Below, piece after piece: positions 1-6,971 of a DNA stretch of 39,876 bases (position 1 is its first letter; the number at the start of each line of letters is the position of its first letter). The stretch lies in the NCBI GenBank assembly GCA_052315315.1, contig JBLSDE010000014.1, positions 1 through 39,876 on the forward strand. The letters run 5' to 3'. The stretch comes from Cuniculiplasma sp052315315 (GTDB taxonomy: Archaea > Thermoplasmatota > Thermoplasmata > Thermoplasmatales > Thermoplasmataceae). Below the pieces are notes generated by a model that did not search any database, was not told where the DNA came from, and saw nothing but the letters and a program-made list of their open reading frames with translations. The position numbers were made by a program, and so were the translations under genes.

Positions 1-2
1 AC

Positions 3-107
3 CTGAAAAAAAGGATTCTAAGTTACATAGAAGAGACAAACAGCGAACCTGTTGTCTTCACGTGGAAATACAGGATGGATGAGATGCCAGGTGGAATAGG
101 AGCATGA
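3..107 (+). mobile_element. C-terminal end of a probable IS transposase (runs off the left edge)
   Basis: An open frame enters from the left edge and stops with TGA at 105-107, giving 34 codons. The segment reads like real protein (it includes the stretch EETNSEPVVF and ends in PGGIGA) and resembles the tail of DDE-type transposases of archaeal insertion sequences, but too little is present to name a family. It lies exactly where the P-type ATPase frame on the opposite strand stops resembling its family, so the simplest reading is that an IS element inserted into that gene at roughly 107-137. The terminal inverted repeat could not be recognised with only one end visible. Confidence 0.45.
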
Positions 108-1127
108 TATTGCAAGTATAATTAGGAAACGCTATACTAGCTTCCTGAATGTATCCAGCTATTCTGCTAACAAATGAATCGTTGGCAATCTTAGTTGCCC
201 TGGCAATGACAACTCCATTGATGTTAGTTGACCCAGCCAGCAACATTGACCCTGGTTTCTTAGGCACAGCCATGCTTTCTCCGCTGACCATTGATTCATC
301 AACTTCGGAAGTCCCCTCGATAATTTCACAGTCAACAGGGACTCTCTCTCCAGGCTTCACCTTTACAAGATCACCCACTTTAACCTCCGAAGCAGGTATT
401 TTTACCTCATCTCTGTTCCTTATGACAATGGCTGTTTCTGGAGTAAGCGAAAGCATTTTGAACACAGCTTTTGTAGATCTTTCCCTATTAAGTGTAGAAA
501 GGTAGGCCCCAAAAAGATGATATGTTGTTATGAATGTTGCGATGAGAAAGAACGGGACTGAGGGGAAATGGAGAAAGAAACCCAGGATACCTCCGATAAT
601 TGCAGCCAGTGTAGCAAGTTCCATCAAAACATGCTGGTTGAGTATTCCTCTTTTCATGGAGTTCACTGCCATCACTAGGATTTCTCTACCAATGACAAAG
701 ACGTTCCATGTGGCAAGGAAAGCAGATGGAATAAGGAGATACAGGGAAAAAGACTGGTCTAGTTTAAAAATTGCCAGGATTATGAGGCCTGCGAACGCTG
801 CATAGGTTGAGTTCCAGAAGGTCTTCTTGGATTTCAGGAGTTCCTCCTTCTCTTGTTTGAACCGTTCCGTCTTGTTTCTGTCCCTAACGGTATAGCCGAG
901 TTTCCTGATGGTGTCTTCTATAGTGCTCTCTTTCACATCTTCAGGGGAGAAGTCCACAAGAGCTTCTCCCTGGCCAAGGTTTATGTACACGCCAGAAACA
1001 CCATTTATTTTTGAGAGGCCGCCTTTAGTGTAATAACACAGAAGGAGCACTGCATTCCTCCTATGGGTATCTGGAGCCTTCTATTTTCAGTTGCCTGAAA
1101 TTTCTTGTCTTCTGATTCCTCTGCCAT
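58..1127 (-). pseudogene. Heavy-metal (copper-type) translocating P-type ATPase, frameshifted and truncated
   Basis: P1B-type ATPases export Cu/Ag or other soft metals across the membrane. The likely original start is the ATG at 1127. The N-terminal HMA domain has the metal site GMQCSFC, but this lies in one frame and the rest of the domain (KGGLSKINGVSG...) in the next; one missing base near 1026-1030, in the run CTAAAGGCGG, explains it. Downstream are paired transmembrane segments, the actuator loop with SGES, and the following GGSTN-like strand. At about 137 the frame leaves the family (it ends in unrelated residues at 58), so the phosphorylation motif DKTG, the ATP-binding domain and the last helices are absent. 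Loss is attributed to an inserted IS. The 1-bp shift could be a sequencing error; the truncation could not. Confidence 0.8.
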
Positions 1128-1152
1128 AGAGATTGCCTCGGAATTGATACTA

Positions 1153-1371
1153 TTATTCAACACTGTAGCCGAGGTTTCTGATTTTTTCCTTGATTGCCCC
1201 TGGAGAGAGTTTTCCTGCATCATATTCAACAAAGACCCCCTTTCTCTCGAGTATGGGTTCGACATGGATTATTCCGTCCATCTCTGATAGACCTTTCCTT
1301 ATGGTATTTGCGCACCCTTCGCAATGCATATTTACAGTGTAAACCGATTTCTTTAGGATATTCGAGTCCAT
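1153..1371 (-). CDS. Small HMA-domain metal-binding protein (CopZ-like)
   Basis: A 72-residue protein that is essentially one heavy-metal-associated domain, with the site MHCEGC (Cys17 and Cys20) and the usual beta-alpha-beta-beta-alpha-beta length. Such proteins bind Cu(I) or another soft metal and hand it to a P-type ATPase. ATG 1371 is chosen because GGTGA precedes it; an upstream ATG at 1386 in the same frame would add five residues. It ends 25 bp before the start of the broken ATPase on the same strand, so the two probably formed a metal-export operon facing away from the HxlR-type regulator. With the ATPase truncated, its partner may be missing. Confidence 0.8.
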   Translation of the reverse strand: MDSNILKKSVYTVNMHCEGCANTIRKGLSEMDGIIHVEPILERKGVFVEYDAGKLSPGAIKEKIRNLGYSVE

Positions 1372-1405
1372 TCTTTCACCATACATGTTATTTTAAGTTT
1401 GTTTA

Positions 1406-1436
1406 ATAACTATATAGTTTATTGTAATATAGTTAT
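1406..1436. promoter_or_regulatory. Inverted repeat between the HMA and HxlR genes, candidate operator
   Basis: Two arms, ATAACTATA (1406-1414) and TATAGTTAT (1428-1436), form a perfect 9-bp inverted repeat with a 13-bp spacer. The left arm also begins a 12-bp perfect palindrome, AACTATATAGTT (1408-1419). It sits between two divergent genes, immediately upstream of the regulator's ribosome binding site, as expected for a dimeric winged-helix regulator that controls itself and its neighbour. The AT-rich composition makes small palindromes common, so binding is inferred only. Confidence 0.45.
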
Positions 1437-1449
1437 AGATGGTGTAATT

Positions 1450-1833
1450 ATGGGCAAAGATAAAAGCACATGTCCGTTTCTGGAAATGTTTTCTGTTATG
1501 AGCAAGAAGTGGACCATGTTGATCCTTGCAACTATTGGTGAAAGCGGAAAAATTGGATATATGGAAATTTCTAGAAACCTTGGTGGGGTCTCACCTAAGG
1601 CCCTGACTGATAGTTTGAATTTACTTTTAAGCAAAGGCTTCATCGACAAGATGAGGATCAAAGGGATACCTCCAAGAGTTGAATACACTCTTACCGAAAG
1701 AGGCAAAGAGATTGTCAGTCTTCTTAGACCACTTATATTTTGGGCAGTAGAAGCAACAGGACACATGGAATGTCAGATCGTAGGTCACTTTATGAGTCAG
1801 CAACACCATTTAACAGAGAATGGAAGCAGTTGA
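1450..1833 (+). CDS. HxlR-family winged-helix transcriptional regulator
   Basis: A 127-residue protein with the HxlR signature layout: a Cys near the start (CPFLEMFSVMSKKW), a helix-turn-helix (ISRNLGGVSPKALTDSLNLLL), and the wing with YTLTERGKEIV. HxlR/MarR-like regulators act as dimers and often answer to redox or metal stress through the N-terminal Cys. The ATG at 1450 is preferred over earlier in-frame starts because GGTG lies 9 nt upstream and the family starts just before CPF. The gene faces away from the HMA/ATPase pair, which suggests it controls metal export. Its end lies about 110 bp before the integrated element. Confidence 0.88.
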   Translation: MGKDKSTCPFLEMFSVMSKKWTMLILATIGESGKIGYMEISRNLGGVSPKALTDSLNLLLSKGFIDKMRIKGIPPRVEYTLTERGKEIVSLLRPLIFWAVEATGHMECQIVGHFMSQQHHLTENGSS

Positions 1834-1941
1834 AGCGTTACATGTTTCCAAACACATATTTCACAAATTCATTCAATTTACAGATAGACTTTTTGTCTGT
1901 TAAGGCCCACAAATATAAAAAAAACCAGTCTAATTCAGAGC

Positions 1942-1985
1942 GGACCGGTCGAGATTTGAACCCGAGGCCTCCTGCTTGCGAAGCA
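1942..1985 (-). repeat. Left attachment repeat: 3' half of tRNA-Ala
   Basis: Read on the minus strand this is the 3' half of a tRNA-Ala, from the anticodon loop through the T arm to the acceptor end. The anticodon position reads CGC, where the intact copy at 4242-4313 reads TGC; one T-stem base also differs. The 5' half of the tRNA is absent and is replaced by integrase sequence, so this copy cannot make a tRNA. Confidence 0.85.
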
Positions 1986-2779
1986 CGAAAAATACCCGTT
2001 TATAGCGAGTTCAGAGAAAAATTGCAAAGATGGATGAGAGAAAGGAAATACAGTGAGACTTATGTCAAGGATGCAGAGAGATATCTGTCGCAATGCCTCG
2101 ACGGTAAAATCATTACAGCGAATTCAAAACTCCGCTCAGTTATGGCGGAATGCAGGTCAAATTATGTCTATACAATGGTTAGAGTATATCTCAATTTCCT
2201 TGAAGAGAATGAATTGTTGTCAAGTGATGACGCTGATTATTTCATAAAAGTGATACCTACACGCAAGACCGCTCCGGACAGTTTCGTACCTTCGGATGAT
2301 AGGGTCAAGGAGATTTATCTAAAGATTGATAATGAAACAATGAAGACAGCATTCTTGGTCTTAGCCATTTCAGGAATCCGGATAATGGAGGTAGTGAAGA
2401 TGATGATCGAATTTGAAGTGGAGAAGCTTATTGTGGATGAGAATATTGCAAAATTTCCAATGAACTATTTTGGGAGTCACAAGAAGGCTCTTTTGTGTAC
2501 CTTCCAAAAGAAACAGCACTATCCCTTAAACTGGCGGATCTAAACGATGATACCATCTTAAACTACTTCAGTGAGTTGGGCTTGGCACCCAAATACATTA
2601 GGAAGTGGCAGTATAATTTCCTCATTTATCAAGGGTTCCCCGAAAGAGTTGCGGATTTCATCCAAGGCAGATCTTCAGAATCGGTTGGTTCAATGCACTA
2701 TCTTTCGAACGTGAAACAGGCGGATTACTGGTATGGTAAAATGGCCAGGCAATTAATCAACAGATTCAGAAATATTTAA
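1942..2779 (+). pseudogene. Integrase C-terminal part, int(C), SSV-type tyrosine recombinase (frameshifted)
   Basis: The frame is open through the tRNA-derived repeat (translated as RTGRDLNPRPPAC) and continues into a tyrosine recombinase: a SAM-like core-binding domain (FREKLQRWMRERKYSETY...), then the first catalytic Arg in SGIRIMEV. Near 2492 the frame shifts by one base; the remainder lies in the frame opening at 2495, with YIRKW (second Arg), FIQGR and the nucleophile Tyr in HYL, ending at TAA 2777-2779. All catalytic boxes are therefore present but split between two frames. The part before the repeat belongs to the chromosome, so the ORF that appears to start at 1740 is not a gene start. 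Its true N-terminus is at 4083. Confidence 0.8.
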
Positions 2780-3346
2780 CATGCCATGCCTCTGCATCAT
2801 ACCCAGCATCTTCATAAACCACAATCCATCTGGCAACGCAGCAAATATCGCTTGGCTGTATTCGCTGGTCTTGTTTAATCCTTTATCCACTCTCTTTTCT
2901 CCTTCTTTGGATATTGTTGTCAAACAGCTGTGTACTAATTCGGGAAACTCTATGAATTCTATGTTACTTGAAATCAATGTCTCTTTTAGATTCTGTGCCT
3001 CTTTTCTAGACGAAGCAAGTGCACAGACGAAAATATGCCTTGTTGATCCAATTTCTCTCTCTCCATATTTTGTTTTTGCGATCTCAAGAACCGCTTCAAC
3101 GTTTTCTTTTGAAAACTTTTTCTTGATTTTCTCTACGTTATCATCGTGGCTTTGTGTTAACTGAACAGTTGCCTCTGCGTGAACTATTTGCAAATATTCG
3201 CCCTTGAACATAAAGCCAAGCACATCTGCTTCGTTTCTTCCATCACCCAACTTGGATTTCAAAGGAACGTTGGTTTCAACAGAATAACCCTCTAGGGATA
3301 ACCATTCAGCTACTATCTCCTCCAGCCAGTTCTTTGCAAATCCCAT
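2753..3346 (-). CDS. PD-(D/E)XK nuclease-like protein, element cargo
   Basis: A 197-residue protein. The first 65 residues match the restriction-endonuclease-like fold: an early helix with Glu9/Glu10 (NWLEEIVAEWL), a strand with Asp41 (EADVLGF), and a second strand with Glu58 (HAEATVQL). The usual Lys after that Glu is a Thr, so activity is uncertain. The rest is charged and helical, without a recognised domain. The ATG at 3346 is chosen because a TATA box (3367-3374) lies 24-25 nt upstream, giving a leaderless message; a TTG at 3361 is the alternative. The 3' end overlaps the end of int(C) by 27 bp, tail to tail. Its intact frame contrasts with its broken neighbours. Confidence 0.6.
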   Translation of the reverse strand: MGFAKNWLEEIVAEWLSLEGYSVETNVPLKSKLGDGRNEADVLGFMFKGEYLQIVHAEATVQLTQSHDDNVEKIKKKFSKENVEAVLEIAKTKYGEREIGSTRHIFVCALASSRKEAQNLKETLISSNIEFIEFPELVHSCLTTISKEGEKRVDKGLNKTSEYSQAIFAALPDGLWFMKMLGMMQRHGMLNISESVD

Positions 3347-3366
3347 ATTGAAATAACACAAATATC

Positions 3367-3374
3367 TATTTAAA
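3367..3374 (-). promoter_or_regulatory. TATA box of the nuclease-like gene
   Basis: TTTAAATA on the minus strand, centred 24-25 nt upstream of ATG 3346. This is the archaeal TATA-to-start spacing, so transcription would begin at or next to the start codon. Confidence 0.55.
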
Positions 3375-3589
3375 GGTTCCTGACCCAGCTCATTTTAGAA
3401 GTATTTTGAAATCCCTTCAATGACCGAAATAATTAACAGGCTGGATAAGAGCTAGGTATCGATCGATCTTCTGTGCGATCATAGTGAAACCGATCCCAAA
3501 ACGGACGAAAAGAGATTTATTAGGCGGAGGAACGCTATGGGGCACATGGTGGGCTGGTGAATTTTACTACTTATTCATAAACATGAAGG

Positions 3590-3802
3590 ATGGGTGCTTT
3601 AAACAGCTTGGATTTTACAACTTCCAATACCATTAAGGGTGACGCGTTTGATCAATATAAAAAGGCCAGTCTGTTCATCATATAGAGTTTCAAGCACTTC
3701 AAGAGTAAGTATGGAAAATGCGATATTTGTCACGGGCTCTTATGTGGGGAGCCAAGGTTCACAAAATTCAAGGGTAAAGTTACGATTGAACTGGAGGATT
3801 AA
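3590..3802 (+). pseudogene. Small Cys-rich (zinc-binding?) protein interrupted by an in-frame TAG
   Basis: From ATG 3590 the frame reads as protein for 31 codons, meets TAG at 3683-3685, and continues in the same frame for 38 more codons to TAA 3800-3802. The second part has the cluster CDICHGLLC, which could bind zinc. The continuity on both sides of the TAG suggests a single nonsense mutation in a formerly 70-residue protein. A functional TAG codon (pyrrolysine) is unlikely because the neighbouring genes in the element are also broken. No family could be named. The stretch 3375-3589 between this and the nuclease gene holds nothing recognisable. Confidence 0.4.
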
Positions 3803-3826
3803 GAAAGAGTTGGCAGAACATCTTTC

Positions 3827-4046
3827 TTGGACCCGGAAAAAGCATCCTACAATGTAGGCAGAGAGAAGGGAAAAGAAGAGGGTTTCGACGAAGGATGGGA
3901 AGAGGCTGAGAAACGTTACGAAACCACTTGTCCCTGTAGCGTTTGCGGAGAACCAATTGTGATGCATACTGGAGATGACGACCATAAAGGCAATGAGAAA
4001 ATACATGATGGAACACGGTTGGCATCATGGAAAGTGTAGGAAGTAA
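3827..4046 (+). pseudogene. Zinc-finger protein of archaeal-element type, frameshifted
   Basis: The first part (from TTG 3827) has a charged stretch (GREKGKEEGFDEGWEEAEKR) followed by CPCSVCGEPIVMHTGDDDHK. Around 3990 the family-like reading moves to another frame, which begins at ATG 3993 and gives MRKYMMEHGWHHGKCRK, ending at TAA 4044-4046. Joined, the two halves make a C-x2-C ... H-x4-C zinc finger, a layout often seen in small DNA-binding proteins of archaeal plasmids and viruses. In the unshifted frame the ORF runs to 4039 with an unrelated tail. One missing or extra base explains it. Confidence 0.6.
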
Positions 4047-4056
4047 CTATGAGAAT

Positions 4057-4064
4057 ATTTAAAT
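4057..4064 (+). promoter_or_regulatory. TATA box of int(N)
   Basis: ATTTAAAT, centred 23-29 nt upstream of the two possible int(N) start codons (4083 and 4089), consistent with a leaderless integrase message. Confidence 0.5.
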
Positions 4065-4241
4065 TATGCAATAAATATGTGAATGCACATGCGGAAGAAT
4101 CTGACACTAAAAGTCGATGAAGAACTCGTGGAGAAAGCACATAGATATGGCATCAATACATCTAAGTTCCTTGAGTTCGCACTTGATGATGCACTTAAAC
4201 ATGGTTTTGAAAATCATTCGCAGAACCAAGAAAATTCTCAA

Positions 4242-4313
4242 TGGACCGGTCGGGATTTGAACCCGAGGCCTCCTGCTTGCAAAGCAGGCGATCTACCGCT
4301 GATCTACCGGCCC
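4242..4313 (-). tRNA. tRNA-Ala (anticodon TGC)
   Basis: The 72-nt cloverleaf is complete: acceptor GGGCCGG/CCGGTCC with one G-U pair, D stem GATC/GATC, anticodon stem CCTGC/GCAGG with loop TTTGCAA, T stem TCGGG/CCCGA with loop TTCAAAT, discriminator A. CCA is not encoded. It serves as the integration site of the element to its left: its 3' half is the element's copy and its 5' half is chromosomal, so the tRNA stayed functional. An AT-rich TATA-like stretch (ATTAAATAAAA on the minus strand, about 4330-4345) lies upstream. Confidence 0.95.
4243..4286. repeat. Right attachment repeat inside tRNA-Ala(TGC)
   Basis: A 44-bp direct repeat of 1942-1985, differing at two positions. It covers the tRNA from the acceptor 3' strand to the anticodon loop, the usual crossover region for SSV-type integrases. 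Confidence 0.85.
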
Positions 4314-4579
4314 CTTCTTATCTGGATGTAAAAGTTTTATTTAATCCTTGACAAAAATGCGGGTTTATTTCATCTTCCATTAGAGTATTCTTATTTTCAT
4401 AGTTTGTGTAGTTGAAAGCGTCTGCTTGGAAGATGGACAATAATCCGTGAATTTAAATCCAAACCATCAATGACCTTGGTCATTTTGGAAGCAGATTACA
4501 CTGAAAAATATGCTGTAATTATTAAAAGGAAAAGGAGTCTAAAAAAATAAATATGCTGATGTTGGATCGAGTGCTTGTA

Positions 4580-5308
4580 ATGAAAATTATAAAAATAGGC
4601 GGTAGTCTGATCACTGATAAGGGAGAATACAGGAAATTCAATGAAAAAAACGCCAGAGAAATAATTAAAGAGATATCAAGGGATCAATTTATTCTTGTAC
4701 ATGGAGGTGGATCCTTTGGACATATTGCCAGCAAAAAATATGGCCTCCCTGGAAAAATATCAAAGGAAACCATATTTGGATCTTGCGTTGTGAAGAATGA
4801 CATGGCACTTCTCAATAACCACGTTGTTTCCATTATGATGGATGAGGGAATACCTGCAATTGGCTTCTCTCCCTTCAATCTCTGGAATGGAGAGAAATTT
4901 GACTATTCACCCGTGAAAAAGGCATTCAAGAATGGCATTGTGCCCGTACTGTATGGGGATGCTTTCATTGATAACGAAACTATCAAGATTGAATCGGGTG
5001 ACGATATAATGGTTGATCTTGCTGATATTTTCAAGCCAGAATACGCAATCTTCCTTTCTGACGTTGATGGTGTATTTGATGACGACCCGAAGAAAAATAA
5101 AAATTCGAAATTGATAAGACAATTCAATGGAGAAAGCATAAAATTTCAGGGTGTTGAAAATGACGTAACCGGAGGAATGCTGAAAAAATTTAACTCTATG
5201 ATAAAGTGCAGGCAGATGGGTGTAAAAACCTATTTGATCAATGGTAAATACCCTCAAAGAATTATGGATATAGAGAAGGGAAATTTCATCGGGACGGAAT
5301 TTATATGA
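4580..5308 (+). CDS. Isopentenyl phosphate kinase
   Basis: This kinase phosphorylates isopentenyl phosphate to IPP with ATP, the last step of the archaeal (modified) mevalonate route. It belongs to the amino-acid kinase fold. Visible motifs are KIGGS at the start, HGGGSFGH (His48 is the family's catalytic His that separates it from other kinases of the fold), SGDD, SDVDGV and NDVTGGM near the C-terminus. The start at ATG 4580 places KIGG five residues in, as in the family; ATG 4553 in frame would add nine residues and cannot be excluded, because a TATA-like stretch lies near 4520. It overlaps the isomerase gene by 4 nt (ATGA), so translation is probably coupled. The 240 bp between this gene and the tRNA hold only promoters. 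Confidence 0.93.
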   Translation: MKIIKIGGSLITDKGEYRKFNEKNAREIIKEISRDQFILVHGGGSFGHIASKKYGLPGKISKETIFGSCVVKNDMALLNNHVVSIMMDEGIPAIGFSPFNLWNGEKFDYSPVKKAFKNGIVPVLYGDAFIDNETIKIESGDDIMVDLADIFKPEYAIFLSDVDGVFDDDPKKNKNSKLIRQFNGESIKFQGVENDVTGGMLKKFNSMIKCRQMGVKTYLINGKYPQRIMDIEKGNFIGTEFI

Positions 5309-6357
5309 TAGCAAATAGAAAGGAGGAACATATTCGAATCGCTGAAAAAAATGAGGTCAATGCAGCACATAACTACTGGGATGACATAATAATGGTTCAC
5401 AGATCGATTCCGGAGGTAGATTTTAATTCAATTGAAACCAGAACCAATTTTTTGGGAACAGAGGTGAATTATCCCATACTCATCTCTTCCATGACCGGTG
5501 GAACAGACCTTGCAAAGAAAATAAACAGAAATCTTGCAATGGCAGCTGAAAAGTTCAATATACCCATGGGACTTGGAAGCATGAGAGCAGCAGTGGAGCA
5601 CAGGGATCTTGGTGATACCTATTCGGTTATCAACGATTTCAAGATTCCAGTAAAAATTGCAAACATAGGTGCACCTCAACTTATAGAACAGGATAAGAAA
5701 CCCCTGAAGGAAAAAGATCTTGATTACCTCATCGATCTCATAGGTGCAAAATTTCTCATAATACACTTTAACTTCCTTCAGGAGATGATACAACCTGAAG
5801 GGGACAGAAACTCAGAGGGTGTTCTGAAGAGAGTTAAGGAAATTGCCGCTAGTTATCCAGTAATTGCCAAGGAAACTGGAGCAGGTTTCTCAAGGGATGA
5901 CATTAATGATCTGATAGATGCCGGTGTGAAGGCCATAGATGTTGGAGGCCTTGGAGGAACCAGCTTTGCAGCCATAGAATATTACAGAGCGGAAAAGACA
6001 GGAGATATGGAAAAGACCAGGGCAGGCAAAACATTCTGGAACTGGGGTGTTCCATCACCAGTGAGCATTATGCTTGCCTCAGAAAAGATACCAGTGATTG
6101 GAAGTGGTGGGCTTAGAAACGGACTGGATCTGTTCAAGGCCATATCTCTGGGTGCTATGGCTGGTGGATTTGCCAGGACACTTCTGGAAGGAGCCGATGA
6201 ATCCTTTGAAACGGTAGATATGAATATAAGAACCATAATAAGAGAATTCAAGATAGGAATGATGCTTACAGGAACCAAAAAGATGATGGATGCGAAGAAA
6301 AAGAGCAGAATAATAAAGGGAGAGCTCAAAGAGTGGATTGATAGTTATGTCGGATGA
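5305..6357 (+). CDS. fni: Type 2 isopentenyl-diphosphate delta-isomerase (FMN-dependent)
   Basis: Interconverts IPP and DMAPP with reduced FMN, supplying both C5 units for archaeal ether lipids. The 350 residues form a TIM barrel with family motifs in order: RKEEHI at the N-terminus, SSMTGGT, GLGSMR, HFNFLQE (the usual Pro is a Phe here; the key Asn, Gln and Glu are kept), QPEGDR with the catalytic Gln and Glu, KETGAG, GGLGGTSF and GSGGLRNG. The length is normal. It starts inside the kinase stop codon and overlaps the next gene by 11 nt, so the three genes form one operon that couples the two isoprenoid steps. Confidence 0.96.
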   Translation: MIANRKEEHIRIAEKNEVNAAHNYWDDIIMVHRSIPEVDFNSIETRTNFLGTEVNYPILISSMTGGTDLAKKINRNLAMAAEKFNIPMGLGSMRAAVEHRDLGDTYSVINDFKIPVKIANIGAPQLIEQDKKPLKEKDLDYLIDLIGAKFLIIHFNFLQEMIQPEGDRNSEGVLKRVKEIAASYPVIAKETGAGFSRDDINDLIDAGVKAIDVGGLGGTSFAAIEYYRAEKTGDMEKTRAGKTFWNWGVPSPVSIMLASEKIPVIGSGGLRNGLDLFKAISLGAMAGGFARTLLEGADESFETVDMNIRTIIREFKIGMMLTGTKKMMDAKKKSRIIKGELKEWIDSYVG

Positions 6358-6895
6358 TTATGAAATACCTGTTGAGGAAGAGACAAATGTAAAGTGTCCT
6401 GTGTGTGGATCCAATCTTTTCTTCATTCAGATGCTCACGGACATTGCCTATGAAAGAAGAATTCTTGTACAGTCATACTTTTGCAAAAAATGCCTTTTCA
6501 AGAAAAATGATGTTGTTCAGCTAGACAGAAACAAGCCCATAAGGATAAGTTACTCAGTAAGAAACAGGGATGATATTAGAACAACCCTTTACAGATCTCC
6601 AGAGGCAAGAGTTGTAATACCGGAGATTGGTGCAGAAATTGAACCTGGAGATATTTCCAGCGGGGAGATAACAACTGTTGAAGGGATACTGACTCAGATA
6701 TCAGAAAAAATGGATATCATACTGAGGGATTTTGAGGGGACAGAGATAGAGAGAAATGAAGCGGAAGAGACCCTTAAAAGGATCAGGGAGATGAATATAC
6801 TTCCATTCACACTTGTACTTGAGGATGAATCTGGAATGAGCAGGATTCAGAGCAGCAGGGCTGTCATAGAAAATATTGAAGAAAAACTCAGATAG
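6347..6895 (+). CDS. ZPR1-type zinc-finger protein
   Basis: A 182-residue protein with a C4 zinc ribbon, C17-x2-C20 and C46-x2-C49, followed by the beta-rich domain typical of ZPR1 (RSPEARVVIPEIGAEIEPG, then STxVEGIL-like text as ITTVEGILTQI). Eukaryotic ZPR1 has two such units and acts as a chaperone for the elongation factor eEF1A; archaeal versions have one unit. Archaeal function is inferred from the family only. ATG 6347 gives MSDDYEI; an in-frame TTG at 6338 is less likely. It overlaps the isomerase gene by 11 nt. A T-rich tract follows the stop and probably ends the operon. Confidence 0.88.
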   Translation: MSDDYEIPVEEETNVKCPVCGSNLFFIQMLTDIAYERRILVQSYFCKKCLFKKNDVVQLDRNKPIRISYSVRNRDDIRTTLYRSPEARVVIPEIGAEIEPGDISSGEITTVEGILTQISEKMDIILRDFEGTEIERNEAEETLKRIREMNILPFTLVLEDESGMSRIQSSRAVIENIEEKLR

Positions 6896-6971
6896 ATAGG
6901 CAATTTTTAATAATTAAAATTCCATTGGACGCATTCAATTAATATTATTTATACATGGGCAATAAGGGAGC

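Larger units (their letters stand above)
1942..4286 (+). mobile_element. Decayed SSV-type integrated element in a tRNA-Ala gene, about 2.3 kb
   Basis: Two 44-bp direct repeats (1942-1985 and 4243-4286, 42 of 44 identical) correspond to the 3' half of tRNA-Ala. The right copy is part of the intact tRNA; the left copy is an isolated half. Joined to the left repeat is the catalytic part of a tyrosine integrase, and joined to the right repeat, in the same reading frame, is an N-terminal part. That is what integration through an attP inside the int gene produces (SSV-type recombination). Cargo: a nuclease-like gene and two broken zinc-finger genes. Frameshifts in int(C) and the cargo indicate the element can no longer excise by itself. 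Confidence 0.78.
4083..4331 (+). pseudogene. Integrase N-terminal part, int(N), with ribbon-helix-helix-like domain
   Basis: Residues 3-40 (RKNLTLKVDEELVEKAHRYG, then SKFLEFALDDAL) look like a ribbon-helix-helix or CcdA-type antitoxin DNA-binding domain. A short linker follows, and then the translated tRNA repeat WTGRDLNPRPPAC. Beyond the repeat the frame reads through the chromosomal 5' half of the tRNA and stops at 4329-4331. Those last residues are an artefact of integration. In the excised circle this part would run on in frame into int(C) at 1975, giving an integrase of about 330 residues, typical for the SSV type. A free-standing antitoxin-like product is an alternative, but the match of frame and repeat argues for int(N). 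Confidence 0.7.

Noticed and set aside
1740..1941. Apparent N-terminal 67 residues of the integrase ORF that opens at 1740
   Set aside because: This part lies on the chromosomal side of the attachment repeat and overlaps the HxlR gene; its frame is open by chance. The true N-terminus is int(N) at the right end.
3683..3685. In-frame TAG as a pyrrolysine codon
   Set aside because: The neighbouring genes of the element are broken by other mutations, and no pyrrolysine genes are seen in the window; a nonsense mutation is simpler.
4287..4331. Protein tail of int(N) beyond the repeat
   Set aside because: It is the complement of the tRNA 5' half read by chance.
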